Of a DNA stretch of 64,000 nt, positions 32,911 to 41,281 are shown in pieces. The notes below the pieces were generated by a model. It saw nothing but the letters and a program-made list of their open reading frames with translations. It made no database searches and was not told where the DNA came from. How positions within the stretch are numbered: position 1 is the first letter of the stretch; every line of letters starts with the position of its first letter. Source of the DNA: an uncultured Collinsella sp. (GTDB lineage Bacteria; Actinomycetota; Coriobacteriia; Coriobacteriales; Coriobacteriaceae); NCBI GenBank assembly GCA_900540905.1, contig UQHR01000004.1:30042-94041 (forward strand), given 5' to 3'. Position numbers and translations under genes: made by a program.

Positions 32911-32957
32911 AAAAGCAAAAACCACCACAAAGGTGCCTGTCCCCTTTGCGGTGGTTT
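32911..32957 (-). terminator. Terminator after the GT2 gene
   Basis: Minus strand AACCACCGCAAAGGGG-acaggc-ACCTTTGTGGTGGTT followed by TTTGCTTTT, starting ten bases after the GT2 stop. The CACCACAAAGG arm sequence resembles the terminator at 40711-40752. Confidence 0.82.
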
Positions 32958-32966
32958 TGGTGGTGG

Positions 32967-34262
32967 TTATTTGGCGCCTTGCATGACCTCGTCGAGGGTG
33001 ACGTTTACGGCATGCTGGGTAGGAACCCAGTCGACCTTCAGGAACAGCGCGGCAACCGTGATGGGGATATAGCTGAACATAAAGATCGGGAAGGTAAACA
33101 GGTTGGTCACCAGGCGCCACTTTTGTGCGCAGTGAATATGCTTGTACTCAAAGATGGTCGTGAGCAGCGCCAGGATAAAGAAGGTCTGGTACATCATCGC
33201 AAAGGTCATAATGAGCGAAGCGGCACACGCCTGCATCTCAACTTCGGTAGCCAAGAAGCCGTGCGAAAGGCCGCCCACGATGAGGAACGTGGCATTGGCG
33301 AGCATCGAGATCAAAGACAGCAGCATGCCCGGGGCGATCGTCATGAACATGTCGTAGGCGGCAAAGCGGCGATAGCGGAACATCGACTTGACAAGATGCT
33401 TGCCGTAGGTAAAGAACACCTGGTAAAAGCCCTTGGTCCAGCGCATACGCTGCTTCCAGGATGCCTTGAACGTCACGGGTTGCTCGTCAAAAAACTCCGC
33501 CGGCGCATAGCCAATGCGAATGCCGTGAATGGCGCAGAACGTAGTGAACTGGATATCCTCGGTCAGCGTGTGGAACTGCCAGCCGTGCATGCCCTCGATA
33601 ACGCTGGCGGAGATAAGGTAGCCCGATCCCGAGACAGCGCAGGAAGTCCTGCAGATATTGCGCGCGTTGTTGAGAAAGCGCGCCTCGCGCAGATACCAGG
33701 TAGCATTAGCTGCCGAGATCCACGAGCTGCCGAAGTTCTTGGAGTTGCGATAGCTCGTGACCACATGGAATCCCTGGTCAAAGGCGTCGTTCATCTTAGA
33801 CACGTAATCGCGGGAGATGACGTTGTCGGCATCGAAGATGAAGTAGCCCTCAAACGTGTCGGGATACTCGTTGAGAATGCGATCGAAACCAAAGTCCATG
33901 ACCCAGCTCTTGCCCTTGCGAGCGAGGTCATTACGCTCGTAAACAATGGCACCGGCCTCGCGCGCGAGCTGCGCGGTGTTGTCGGTGCAGGCATCGGCGA
34001 CCACGAAGACCTCGATAAGCTCGGACGGATAATCCTGGTCCTTGATGGAGCGAACGAGGTTGGCAATCACGGCCTCCTCGTTATGTGCCGCAATAAAGAA
34101 AGCATAGCGATGGAGTTTTTTTGCCTTGGGAGGCGCGACCTCGCCACGAAGAGCGCCAATGACAAAGAAGACCACCTGGTACAGAAAGCAGACCGTGAGC
34201 AGCGTGACAACAATCTGGTTGAAGATCACGATGGGTGTGTTGGTTTGTAAAAAGGCGAGCAT
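32967..34262 (-). CDS. Membrane glycosyltransferase family 2
   Basis: 431-residue processive-type GT2. N-terminal membrane helix (about 12-37). The cytosolic GT-A domain has FFIAAHNEEAVIANLV, VVADACTDNT, the DXD-like FIFDADNVISRDYV and the TEDIQFTTFC acid. QRMRW (the QxxRW motif of polymer-forming or membrane transferases) follows, then four or five C-terminal membrane helices. This looks like an N-acetylglucosaminyl- or hexosyltransferase of the PgaC/BcsA class that acts on cell-surface polysaccharide. Start ATG 34262 has GGGAG five bases ahead; a TTG at 34277 is rejected. No other polysaccharide genes are nearby. Confidence 0.85.
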   Translation of the reverse strand: MLAFLQTNTPIVIFNQIVVTLLTVCFLYQVVFFVIGALRGEVAPPKAKKLHRYAFFIAAHNEEAVIANLVRSIKDQDYPSELIEVFVVADACTDNTAQLAREAGAIVYERNDLARKGKSWVMDFGFDRILNEYPDTFEGYFIFDADNVISRDYVSKMNDAFDQGFHVVTSYRNSKNFGSSWISAANATWYLREARFLNNARNICRTSCAVSGSGYLISASVIEGMHGWQFHTLTEDIQFTTFCAIHGIRIGYAPAEFFDEQPVTFKASWKQRMRWTKGFYQVFFTYGKHLVKSMFRYRRFAAYDMFMTIAPGMLLSLISMLANATFLIVGGLSHGFLATEVEMQACAASLIMTFAMMYQTFFILALLTTIFEYKHIHCAQKWRLVTNLFTFPIFMFSYIPITVAALFLKVDWVPTQHAVNVTLDEVMQGAK

Positions 34263-34344
34263 GCAGGCTCCCAGCAACGCGTTACGTAAACAACCGTATA
34301 TCTTACCGCAGGCTTACCGAGTTCAAGAAACCACCTAATACTGG

Positions 34345-35358
34345 CTAGGCTTCGAGCAGACCGAGCTGCGGGACGATTTCGTCGCCAGCGGCAGTACGGC
34401 CGAGCGAACGCGGGGCCAGATCATCCAGAACCGCCGCAAGATCCCACGGTAGCTCATCACGGCACTCAATGCGCTCCCCCGTCACGGGATGATCGAACGC
34501 CACACGCCAGGAATGGAGGAATTGCCTGGTCAAACCCTGGTCGGCACGCGCATCGCACTTACCGTAGAGCGGATCGCCCACGCAGGCGTGGTTGATATGG
34601 CGCATGTGCACGCGAATCTGATGCGTGCGACCCGTAAACAGGTGGCACTCGACAAGCGTATAGCCATCGTCAAAACGCGTGGAATCGAAGCGCTCGAGGA
34701 CCCTAAAGGTCGTAATGGCCTGGCGCGCGAAAGGATCGTCCGAAACCGCCATCTTGACACGGTCGCGCGTAGAACGGGCGATACCGGTATTGATAGTGCC
34801 CTCGTCCATGGCAATGTGACCGTGAACAAGCGTAATGTAGCGGCGGTCGAGCGTGCGCGTACGGATAAGATTTTGGAGCGCGCGCTGGGTATCGTCGTCT
34901 TTAGCCGCGAGCATAAGGCCCGAGGTATCGCGATCCAGACGATGCACGATGCCGGGGCGGTCCTCGCCCTGAACGGTGCCCAGATGGTCGATACCGCAGT
35001 GATAGACCAGGGCATTCGCAAGCGTACCGCTCTCATGACCATGCGCAGGATGGCACACCAGGCCACGCTGCTTAGAGAGCACGATGAGATAGTCGTCCTC
35101 ATAGCGAATGTCGAGCGGGATGGCCTCGGGAATCACGTCGGTCGGATCGTGCGGCTCGGGCAAGTCAACCGAGATGCGGTCGCCGGCGCGCACGGCATAC
35201 TTTTTTGACAGGCAGGTCTCGCCGTTGACGGCAACGGCGCCGCCTTCGATCAGATGTGCACAGGCAGAGCGCGTAGGGCAGCCGTCATTGGCACCCAGAT
35301 AGGCATCGAGACGCTGGCCAGCGCAATCGTCAGCAACAAGGATATGGATGTCGGCCAT
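34345..35358 (-). CDS. rluD: RluA/RluD family pseudouridine synthase
   Basis: Isomerises uridines in 23S rRNA. 337 residues. N-terminal S4 domain (about 12-80, QRLDAYLG...GGAVAVNGE). The catalytic domain has the invariant aspartate in HRLDRDTSGLML, followed by RRYITLVHG and the KTHQ-like GRTHQIRVHM. The final 40 residues are not conserved. Shares a TAATG junction with lspA, the usual partner. Whether it is RluC- or RluD-specific cannot be told. Confidence 0.93.
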   Translation of the reverse strand: MADIHILVADDCAGQRLDAYLGANDGCPTRSACAHLIEGGAVAVNGETCLSKKYAVRAGDRISVDLPEPHDPTDVIPEAIPLDIRYEDDYLIVLSKQRGLVCHPAHGHESGTLANALVYHCGIDHLGTVQGEDRPGIVHRLDRDTSGLMLAAKDDDTQRALQNLIRTRTLDRRYITLVHGHIAMDEGTINTGIARSTRDRVKMAVSDDPFARQAITTFRVLERFDSTRFDDGYTLVECHLFTGRTHQIRVHMRHINHACVGDPLYGKCDARADQGLTRQFLHSWRVAFDHPVTGERIECRDELPWDLAAVLDDLAPRSLGRTAAGDEIVPQLGLLEA

Positions 35359-35939
35359 TAGCGCTCATTCCTTTCGCGAATCTTGCGGGCACGCTCCCCA
35401 CGCTGCTTGGCTTTGCGCTTGGCGCGTGCCTCATCACGGGCATTGAGCTCGGCAGTCGCATCGACTTCGCGGGCTGCAGGGCTCAAGAACATGTAACCAA
35501 CGAGGGCGAGCACAACGCCCACGGTAATGCCGATATCGGCCACATTGAAGACGGGAAAGTCGATGAAGGTGGTGGCAATAAAATCGGTCACAAAGCGAAA
35601 AGCCAGACGGTCGATCGCGTTGCCAATGGCGCCGCCCGCGACCATAGCCATGCCCACAACCTCCAAGCGAGCAAGCTGGGGCGCGCGAAGCAAGTACACG
35701 GCAATGGCGACAATGACCGCAAGCGCCAGCAAAGCAAACGCAACGCCATGCCCCTCGCCCATGCTAAAGGCAGCACCGATATTGCGGACAAATAGAAAGT
35801 CGATCACACCGGGGATAACAGTCACATGCAAAGCGTCGCCCACGGCACGAACCGCAAGTTTGGTCAGCTGATCAAAAAGCAGCACAACCAGCGCCACCCC
35901 ACCAGCAACACACAACCGCCAACGCAAAGGCGGCGTCAT
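35358..35939 (-). CDS. lspA: Lipoprotein signal peptidase (signal peptidase II)
   Basis: Membrane aspartyl protease that removes signal peptides of lipoproteins. 193 residues. Four membrane helices, with the family boxes VLLFDQLTKLAVR, RNIGAAFSMG, GAIGNAIDRLAF and FPVFNVADIGITVG; the two catalytic aspartates are in the last two boxes. A basic cytosolic tail of about 45 residues ends the protein. Start ATG 35939; the TTG at 35957 has no advantage. Translationally coupled to rluD. Confidence 0.95.
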   Translation of the reverse strand: MTPPLRWRLCVAGGVALVVLLFDQLTKLAVRAVGDALHVTVIPGVIDFLFVRNIGAAFSMGEGHGVAFALLALAVIVAIAVYLLRAPQLARLEVVGMAMVAGGAIGNAIDRLAFRFVTDFIATTFIDFPVFNVADIGITVGVVLALVGYMFLSPAAREVDATAELNARDEARAKRKAKQRGERARKIRERNER

Positions 35940-36069
35940 ATCCCCAGTACGACCCAACTCAATCCCCTACCCTCAAGAACATCGAATTCCGTTTAACGCA
36001 ATTAACCATCTTATATTGCCACACGCAGAGCGCACGACATATCCACCAACACAAGCGAAATAACCAGCT

Positions 36070-36108
36070 AAAAACGAAAGCGACATTCCGAATAACGGAA
36101 TGTCGCTT
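36070..36108 (-). terminator. Terminator-like hairpin upstream of lspA, distal end of the ileS transcript
   Basis: Minus strand AAGCGACATTCCG-ttatt-CGGAATGTCGCTT, a perfect 13-bp stem, followed by TCGTTTTTAG. It is the first convincing minus-strand terminator after ileS, 220 bases beyond its stop. A second stem, CTTTCGACT/AGTCGAAAG (36114-36140), abuts it. Confidence 0.7.
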
Positions 36109-36187
36109 AATAGCTTTCGACTAAAAGCGCAAGTCGAAAGAAAGCCTCTAGCTCCAGCAATGGAAACGCCGCGTTATCGTCACCAAC

Positions 36188-36297
36188 AGCGAAAACGTCC
36201 CTAAGCGAGCAAGGTGACGTGAAAGAGGAGGGAAGCGTACTTTGGTACGCGACCGACGATTGAACGTCAGATTGCCGCTTAGGGGCGTTTGCAGCGT
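36188..36297. other. Candidate structured element in the ileS-lspA gap
   Basis: The outer arms AACGtCCCTAAGCG and CGCTTAGGGgCGTT pair. The stem continues inward with GCAA/TTGC and TGACGT/ACGTCA and closes on a GCGTAC-tttg-GTACGC hairpin. The purine-rich AGAGGAGGGAA loop is unpaired. About 110 bases are organised in one branched fold. No gene is seen in 35940-36330 on either strand. Orientation and role are unknown. Confidence 0.45.
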
Positions 36298-36299
36298 CG

Positions 36300-36334
36300 G
36301 TAGGTTACGGCGTTCTACGAACGCCGTAACCTAC
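36300..36334 (-). other. Perfect 16-bp hairpin overlapping the ileS stop codon
   Basis: GTAGGTTACGGCGTTC-tac-GAACGCCGTAACCTAC. The ileS TAG stop (36331-36333) lies in one arm. No T tract follows, so it is not a standard terminator; it may stabilise the mRNA 3' region. Confidence 0.6.
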
Positions 36335-39132
36335 AAAGCGTCGGCGCAGCGCTTGCAAATATGCGCGTGGCCGTTGTACTTGCCGACGGTGGTGCGGTAG
36401 TTCCAGCAACGGTCGCAGCACTCGCCCTCGGCAGCCTCGATAGCAACGGAGAGCTCCTCGCCCTGGGTCAGCTCAACATCGGAGACGATGTAGAACTCGG
36501 CCAGGTCGACAGCCTTGTCGCCGGTCAGCAGCGCGTACATCTCGGCGGGAACGACCGCCTTGACGCGAACCTGCTGGCTCTTGGTGAAGGTGCCGGCAGA
36601 GCGGGCATCCTCAAGGGACTTGGTCACGGCGCTACGGAGTTCGAGCGAAGCCTCGAGCACACCCTCAAACTCATTGGCCTCGTCGACCGTGATGGGCGAC
36701 TTGTACCAATCGAGCAGCGCGGCGTACTTCTGGTGGTCGACGCAGCCGGCGGGCGCATATGCCATGGCCTCATCGACCGTGTAGGACAGGATCGGCTGCA
36801 GGTCACGCATGAGCATCGAGAAGAGCTCGGCCAGCACGGTCTGGGCGCTGCGACGCTCGAGCGAGCCGGGCTTATCGCAGTACAGACGGTCCTTCAGGGC
36901 GTCGAGGTACACGTTGGAGAGCTCGGTAACCACGAAGTCGTAGAGCGCACGGTAGGCGCGCGGGAACTCGTAGCTGGCGTAGGCATCGTCGACTTCGGCC
37001 TGAACCTGGGTTAGGCGGGCAACCATGAGCTTGTCGAGCGGCAGCAAGTCGGCAAAGGCGACGCCGTCGGTCTCGGGCTCAAACTGACCCTCGAGCTCGG
37101 AGAGCAAGAAGCGCAGCGTGTTGCGGAAACGACGGTAGGCATCGGACGTACGAGCAAGGATCTCGTGGTCGATGGAAACGTCGGAGCTGGTATCGACGGA
37201 GGCAACCCACAGGCGGATGATGTCGGCGCCCATCTCGTCGCAGACCTTGTTGGGGTCGATGACGTTGCCGAGCGACTTGGACATCTTGCGCCCCTGGCCA
37301 TCGAGCGTGAAGCCCTGAGAGACGACCGCCTTGTACGGAGCATGGCCGTTGGCACCCACCGAGGTGAGCAGCGAGCTCTGGAACCAACCGCGGTGCTGGT
37401 CGGAGCCCTCGAGGTACACATCCGCCGGATACTCCAGCTCGGGACGGTACTCGCAGACGGCCTTCCAGGAGACGCCGGAATCCCACCACACGTCGAGGAT
37501 GTCCTTATCGGCCTTGAGGTGATGGCCGCCGCACTTGGGGCAGACGCAGGCCTCGCCCAGGTAGCTCTCGGGAGCGTCGGTGAACCAGGCGTCGGAGCCC
37601 TTCTCGTGGAAGAGCTTGATGACGGCGTCGAGCGTAGCGTCGTTCATGACCTTCTCGCCGCAGTCGGCACAGGTGTAGCTGGGGATAGGCACGCCCCAGT
37701 TGCGCTGACGGCTGATGCACCAGTCGGGACGCTGCTCAACCATGGCGCCGATGCGGTTGGCGGCGTGAGCCGGATACCACTTGACGTTCTCGCGAACCTC
37801 CTTACCAGCCTGCTCGCGCAAACCAGTCTTGTCCATCGAGACAAACCACTGGTCGGTAGCACGGAAGAGCACCGGGTGCTTGCAGCGCCAGCAGTGCGGA
37901 TAGCTGTGCGTGATCTTCTTCTCGAGGACCAAGGTGCCGCGCTCGCGCAGGAACTCGATGATGTGCGGGTTGGCCTCGTCGGTATCCATGCCGCTGAAGG
38001 GGCCGCCGGTGCCAAACTCCTCGCCGGTGTAGAACTTGCCGTCGTCATCGACCGGCATGCAAATGTCGGTGATGCCCTCCTTGAGGCAGGCGAAGTAGTC
38101 GTCGACGCCGTGACCGGGCGAGTTGTGGACGATACCGGTACCGTCATCGACACCAACGTAATCGGCCAACAGCGCAACGCCCTCGACACCGTCAAAGATC
38201 GGCTGCTTATAGTGAATGTGATGGAAGGTCTCGGCGGGAACCACATAGGGCTTGCCGTCGACCACAACCGGGGTGTACTCCCAGCCAAACTCCTCGCAGC
38301 ACTTGGGAGCTAGGTCCTCGAGCATGACCTCGGCGCGGCCGTCGTGCTCAACGGCGACGTAGGCGGCACCGGGCTTGAGAGAAACTGCCTGGTCGGAGGG
38401 GATGGTCCACGGCGTGGTCGTCCAGATGATAAAGTCAACCGGGCCGTCGAAGTTCTCGAGGCCGGCGGGCTTGGAGGTCATCTCAAAGCGCACGAAGATG
38501 GACGGGCTCGTCTCGTCGGAGTACTCAATCTCGGCCTCAGCAAGTGCGGTATGGCAGTGCTTGCACCAGTGGACGGGCTTGTGACCGCGATAGATCATGC
38601 CCTTGTCGAACATGGCCTTGAAAACCTCGATGTCGGCGGCGTCATGCTGGTGATAGAGCGTCAGATAGGGGTTGTCCCAATCGCCGAGCACGCCCAGGCG
38701 ACGGAAGCCGGCCTTCTGCAGCTCGATGTTCTCGACAGCGAACTTATTGCAAAGCTCACGGATCTTAGCCGTGGAGGTCTGGTTGAACTTCTCGGTGCCG
38801 AGCTTCTCCTCGACCTTATGCTCGATCGGCTGGCCATGGCAGTCCCAACCGGGAACATAGGGAACCTCATAGCCCTGCATCATCCAGTAGCGGTTGATCA
38901 TGTCCTTGGAGATCTTGTTCATGGCATGGCCGATGTGAATCGGGCCGTTGGCGTACGGAGGACCGTCGTGCAGCACGAACTTCTTGTGACCCTCGTTCTT
39001 CTTCAGAACCTGCTCGTAGACCTTGTTGTCCTGCCAGTCCTTGAGTCGCTTGGGCTCGGACTTGGAAAGACCGGCACGCATGGGAAAACCGGTCTTGGGC
39101 AGATTCATCGTCTGCTTGTACTCGTTTGCCAC
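36331..39132 (-). CDS. ileS: Isoleucyl-tRNA synthetase
   Basis: Charges tRNA-Ile. 933 residues, full length, class Ia. HIGH motif in NGPIHIGHAMNK; CP1 editing domain with FIIWTTTPWTIPSDQAVSLKP and the LVADYVG-like LLADYVGVDDGTGIVHNSPGH; KMSKS in GRKMSKSLGNVIDP; C-terminal zinc finger CCDRCWNY...HICKRCADAL. It resembles bacterial type 1 enzymes. It starts with GTG at 39132, preceded by AAGGGG. Controlled by the T-box riboswitch at 39174-39490. Confidence 0.97.
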   Translation of the reverse strand: MANEYKQTMNLPKTGFPMRAGLSKSEPKRLKDWQDNKVYEQVLKKNEGHKKFVLHDGPPYANGPIHIGHAMNKISKDMINRYWMMQGYEVPYVPGWDCHGQPIEHKVEEKLGTEKFNQTSTAKIRELCNKFAVENIELQKAGFRRLGVLGDWDNPYLTLYHQHDAADIEVFKAMFDKGMIYRGHKPVHWCKHCHTALAEAEIEYSDETSPSIFVRFEMTSKPAGLENFDGPVDFIIWTTTPWTIPSDQAVSLKPGAAYVAVEHDGRAEVMLEDLAPKCCEEFGWEYTPVVVDGKPYVVPAETFHHIHYKQPIFDGVEGVALLADYVGVDDGTGIVHNSPGHGVDDYFACLKEGITDICMPVDDDGKFYTGEEFGTGGPFSGMDTDEANPHIIEFLRERGTLVLEKKITHSYPHCWRCKHPVLFRATDQWFVSMDKTGLREQAGKEVRENVKWYPAHAANRIGAMVEQRPDWCISRQRNWGVPIPSYTCADCGEKVMNDATLDAVIKLFHEKGSDAWFTDAPESYLGEACVCPKCGGHHLKADKDILDVWWDSGVSWKAVCEYRPELEYPADVYLEGSDQHRGWFQSSLLTSVGANGHAPYKAVVSQGFTLDGQGRKMSKSLGNVIDPNKVCDEMGADIIRLWVASVDTSSDVSIDHEILARTSDAYRRFRNTLRFLLSELEGQFEPETDGVAFADLLPLDKLMVARLTQVQAEVDDAYASYEFPRAYRALYDFVVTELSNVYLDALKDRLYCDKPGSLERRSAQTVLAELFSMLMRDLQPILSYTVDEAMAYAPAGCVDHQKYAALLDWYKSPITVDEANEFEGVLEASLELRSAVTKSLEDARSAGTFTKSQQVRVKAVVPAEMYALLTGDKAVDLAEFYIVSDVELTQGEELSVAIEAAEGECCDRCWNYRTTVGKYNGHAHICKRCADAL

Positions 39133-39173
39133 GGTACCCCTTTCATGTCATGGGCGCACACGCCCGTTGGGCA

Positions 39174-39490
39174 CCAAAAAAGCGCCCGTCCCTACAAGCT
39201 GGGACGAAGCGCCACAAAACGAGCTGTACGCCCGCAAAAGCTCTTCGTTTAACCACCCAGCTTAGATGCCCTCGCCCGCGTATTCGCGCGCTCGCATCCG
39301 TTACTCGGCTGGCCTGTATCGACGACCATCTCGGCGATATCTACTAAGACGTGTCTGCGCGGCACGTCCGTTGGGACCGCAGCTCCGGGGTGATTTTCAT
39401 CGGTCGCATGCACGGGTTCTCAGCGCTTCCCGCTCTCTGTAGCATGCGGACGGCCGACTACTCGTCCCCATCAACGCTTATGCGGTGTAT
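39174..39490 (-). promoter_or_regulatory. T-box riboswitch of ileS (specifier AUC)
   Basis: The minus-strand leader starts AGCGTTGATGGGGACGAGTA (T-box 5' consensus), then has the AGAGAG segment and GCTGAGAACCCG. Specifier AUC (Ile) is at 39392-39394, just before ACCCCGGAGC. The T-box proper, GGGTGGTTAAACG (39246-39258), has the TGGT that pairs with the tRNA 3' end. The intrinsic terminator is GCGC-tt-CGTCCC/GGGACG-g-GCGC plus TTTTTT (39175-39212). Uncharged tRNA-Ile should favour antitermination and ileS expression. A likely -10, TAGCAT, lies about 10 bases upstream. Confidence 0.93.
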
Positions 39491-39618
39491 GCTAGCACGT
39501 TCCGCGTCGGCAAAAAACCCTCAACACTGGTTTTATACGTTCGAAATTTCTCGCTATTACAAGCCTTCACTAGGAGCAAAATACCTGAAAGCACTTTATC
39601 GAACGAAAGAAGGCTGCT

Positions 39619-40701
39619 ATGCGCACAATTGGAATGAGCGACTACACCGTTGGCGAGGATTGCTTTACCAAGCTGCCAACTGCACTGGCGGAGTACGGCG
39701 CGAAGAAAGTCGCCATCATTGGCGGCAAGCGAGCCCTGGCTGCGGCGCTGCCGGGAATCGAGGCGGCACTTGAAGGTACCGATGTCGAGGTCCTGGAGAC
39801 GCGCGTCTACGGTACCAACAGTACGCGTGCCAATATCGCCAAGGTCGTAAACTCCCCCGCCTGCCAGGAAGCCGACGTGCTCATTGCTTGCGGCGGCGGC
39901 AAGGCGCTCGATACCGTCAAGACGGCGGCCATCGAGCTCAAGAAGATCGTCTTTACCGTGCCGACGATCTGCTCCAACTGCTCCGCCGCGACCGCCATTG
40001 CCGTTGTCTACAACGACGACGGCTCGCTCGAGGGCTATTCGTACCCCAACCGCCCCGCGCACATCTTCATCAACCCCAAGATCATCGCCGAGGCGCCAGC
40101 AGAGTACTTCTGGGCCGGTGTAGGCGATGCCCTGTCCAAGCAGCCCGAGGTCGAGTACGCCACGAGCGCCGGTAATTTGGAGCACACCGCCGGTCTTGGC
40201 CTGGCACTCGCCCACACCTGCTCCGAGCCGCTGTTTACCTATGGTGTGCAGGGTCTTGAGGATGTGCGCCAGAATCTGTCGAGCGAGGCCGTCAAGCAGA
40301 TCGCGCTCGACATCGTTGTCAACACGGGCTATGTCTCGAACCTGACCAACCAGAACGATTATTACTACAACTCGAGCGTGGCGCACGCGTTCTACAACGC
40401 CACCTGCAGCATTCCGCGTGAGGGCACCTACCTGCATGGCGAGGTCGTGAGCCTGGGCGTGCTGGTACTGTTTGCCTATACGGGCGATACCGAGAACCTT
40501 GAGCGCTACGCCGCCTTTAACAAGCAGATGGGGCTGCCCGTAACGCTTGAGCAGGTTGGCCTTACCGAGGCAGATATCCCGGCCCTGTGCGAATACGCGC
40601 ACGCCACCAACGAGTGGAAGCAGGGAAACCCCGAGCCCTTCACCGACGAAAAGTTCGCCGCCGCCATCAAGGCCGCCGACGCTTACGGCCACACGCTCTA
40701 G
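39619..40701 (+). CDS. Iron-containing alcohol dehydrogenase / glycerol dehydrogenase family protein
   Basis: 360-residue NAD(P)-dependent oxidoreductase of the group III (GldA-like) family. The cofactor domain has LIACGGGKALDTVK and VPTICSNCSAATAIAVVY. Metal ligands are recognisable as the Asp of GVGDALSK and the histidines of SVAHAFYN and YLHGEVVSLG. The substrate could be glycerol, another polyol or an aldehyde; it is also distantly related to the AroB fold. Start 39619 has AGAAGG five bases upstream. Transcribed divergently from ileS, single gene with its own terminator. Confidence 0.88.
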   Translation: MRTIGMSDYTVGEDCFTKLPTALAEYGAKKVAIIGGKRALAAALPGIEAALEGTDVEVLETRVYGTNSTRANIAKVVNSPACQEADVLIACGGGKALDTVKTAAIELKKIVFTVPTICSNCSAATAIAVVYNDDGSLEGYSYPNRPAHIFINPKIIAEAPAEYFWAGVGDALSKQPEVEYATSAGNLEHTAGLGLALAHTCSEPLFTYGVQGLEDVRQNLSSEAVKQIALDIVVNTGYVSNLTNQNDYYYNSSVAHAFYNATCSIPREGTYLHGEVVSLGVLVLFAYTGDTENLERYAAFNKQMGLPVTLEQVGLTEADIPALCEYAHATNEWKQGNPEPFTDEKFAAAIKAADAYGHTL

Positions 40702-40710
40702 GCCTAGCCC

Positions 40711-40752
40711 AAAACCACCACAAGGGAGCAGTGCCCTTGTGGTGGTTTTTTA
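40711..40752. terminator. Terminator between Fe-ADH and DUF523 genes
   Basis: AAAACCACCACAAGGG-agcagt-GCCCTTGTGGTGGTTTTTT on the plus strand. The T tract overlaps the stop codon of the convergent DUF523 gene; the A-rich side allows it to act both ways. Confidence 0.92.
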
Positions 40753-41205
40753 TTGCTCCAGCATGCTGGGGTCGAACTCGCTAGCTGGTATAACGTGATA
40801 GCCGTGACGCAGCAACAGATCAACGAAGACGCCGTTGCCCGCGGTGAGCGTACCGCTAAAGGTACCGTCGTAGATGCGACCCGCGCCGCACGAGGGACTG
40901 CGGTCCTGCAAGACGCACGCAGCAATCTCGGACGGGCCGCCCGCCTGCTCGCACATATCGAGCGCACGTTGGGCACCCAGGCGAAATTCGCGATCAACCG
41001 AGATGCCCTCGCAGGTACGAACCTCGCCGTTCACAATCTCGGACGGCTTGCGCGGCGTGGGCAGGCCGCCAAAGACCTCGGGGCACACGAGGAGGACCTC
41101 GGTCCCCGTGCGCTCGCAAGCCTCGACCAACGCGCGGTGGTAGTTGTCGAGCCCGTTATACTTGCAGCTCTCGCCCATCAAGCAGGCGCTCACCACGATC
41201 TTCAT
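40750..41205 (-). CDS. DUF523 domain-containing protein
   Basis: 151-residue protein of family DUF523 (YbbK-like), function unknown. It starts MKIVVSACLMGESCKYNG, the family hallmark with two conserved cysteines. Further cysteines lie in VCPEVFGGLPTPR, AACVLQDRSPSCG and CEGI, consistent with metal or iron-sulfur binding. Start 41205 has GGGAG eight bases upstream. It follows ftsH after a terminator and converges on the Fe-ADH gene. Confidence 0.85.
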   Translation of the reverse strand: MKIVVSACLMGESCKYNGLDNYHRALVEACERTGTEVLLVCPEVFGGLPTPRKPSEIVNGEVRTCEGISVDREFRLGAQRALDMCEQAGGPSEIAACVLQDRSPSCGAGRIYDGTFSGTLTAGNGVFVDLLLRHGYHVIPASEFDPSMLEQ

Positions 41206-41223
41206 ATACAACACTCCCCACGC

Positions 41224-41262
41224 AAAACGCCCCATTTGAGATGGACACTCAAATGGGGCGAT
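41224..41262 (-). terminator. ftsH terminator
   Basis: Minus strand CGCCCCATTTGAG-tgtccat-CTCAAATGGGGCG, a perfect 13-bp stem, followed by TTTTGCG, starting 20 bases after the ftsH stop. Confidence 0.85.
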
Positions 41263-41281
41263 TGACACTGCGCAACTAGTA

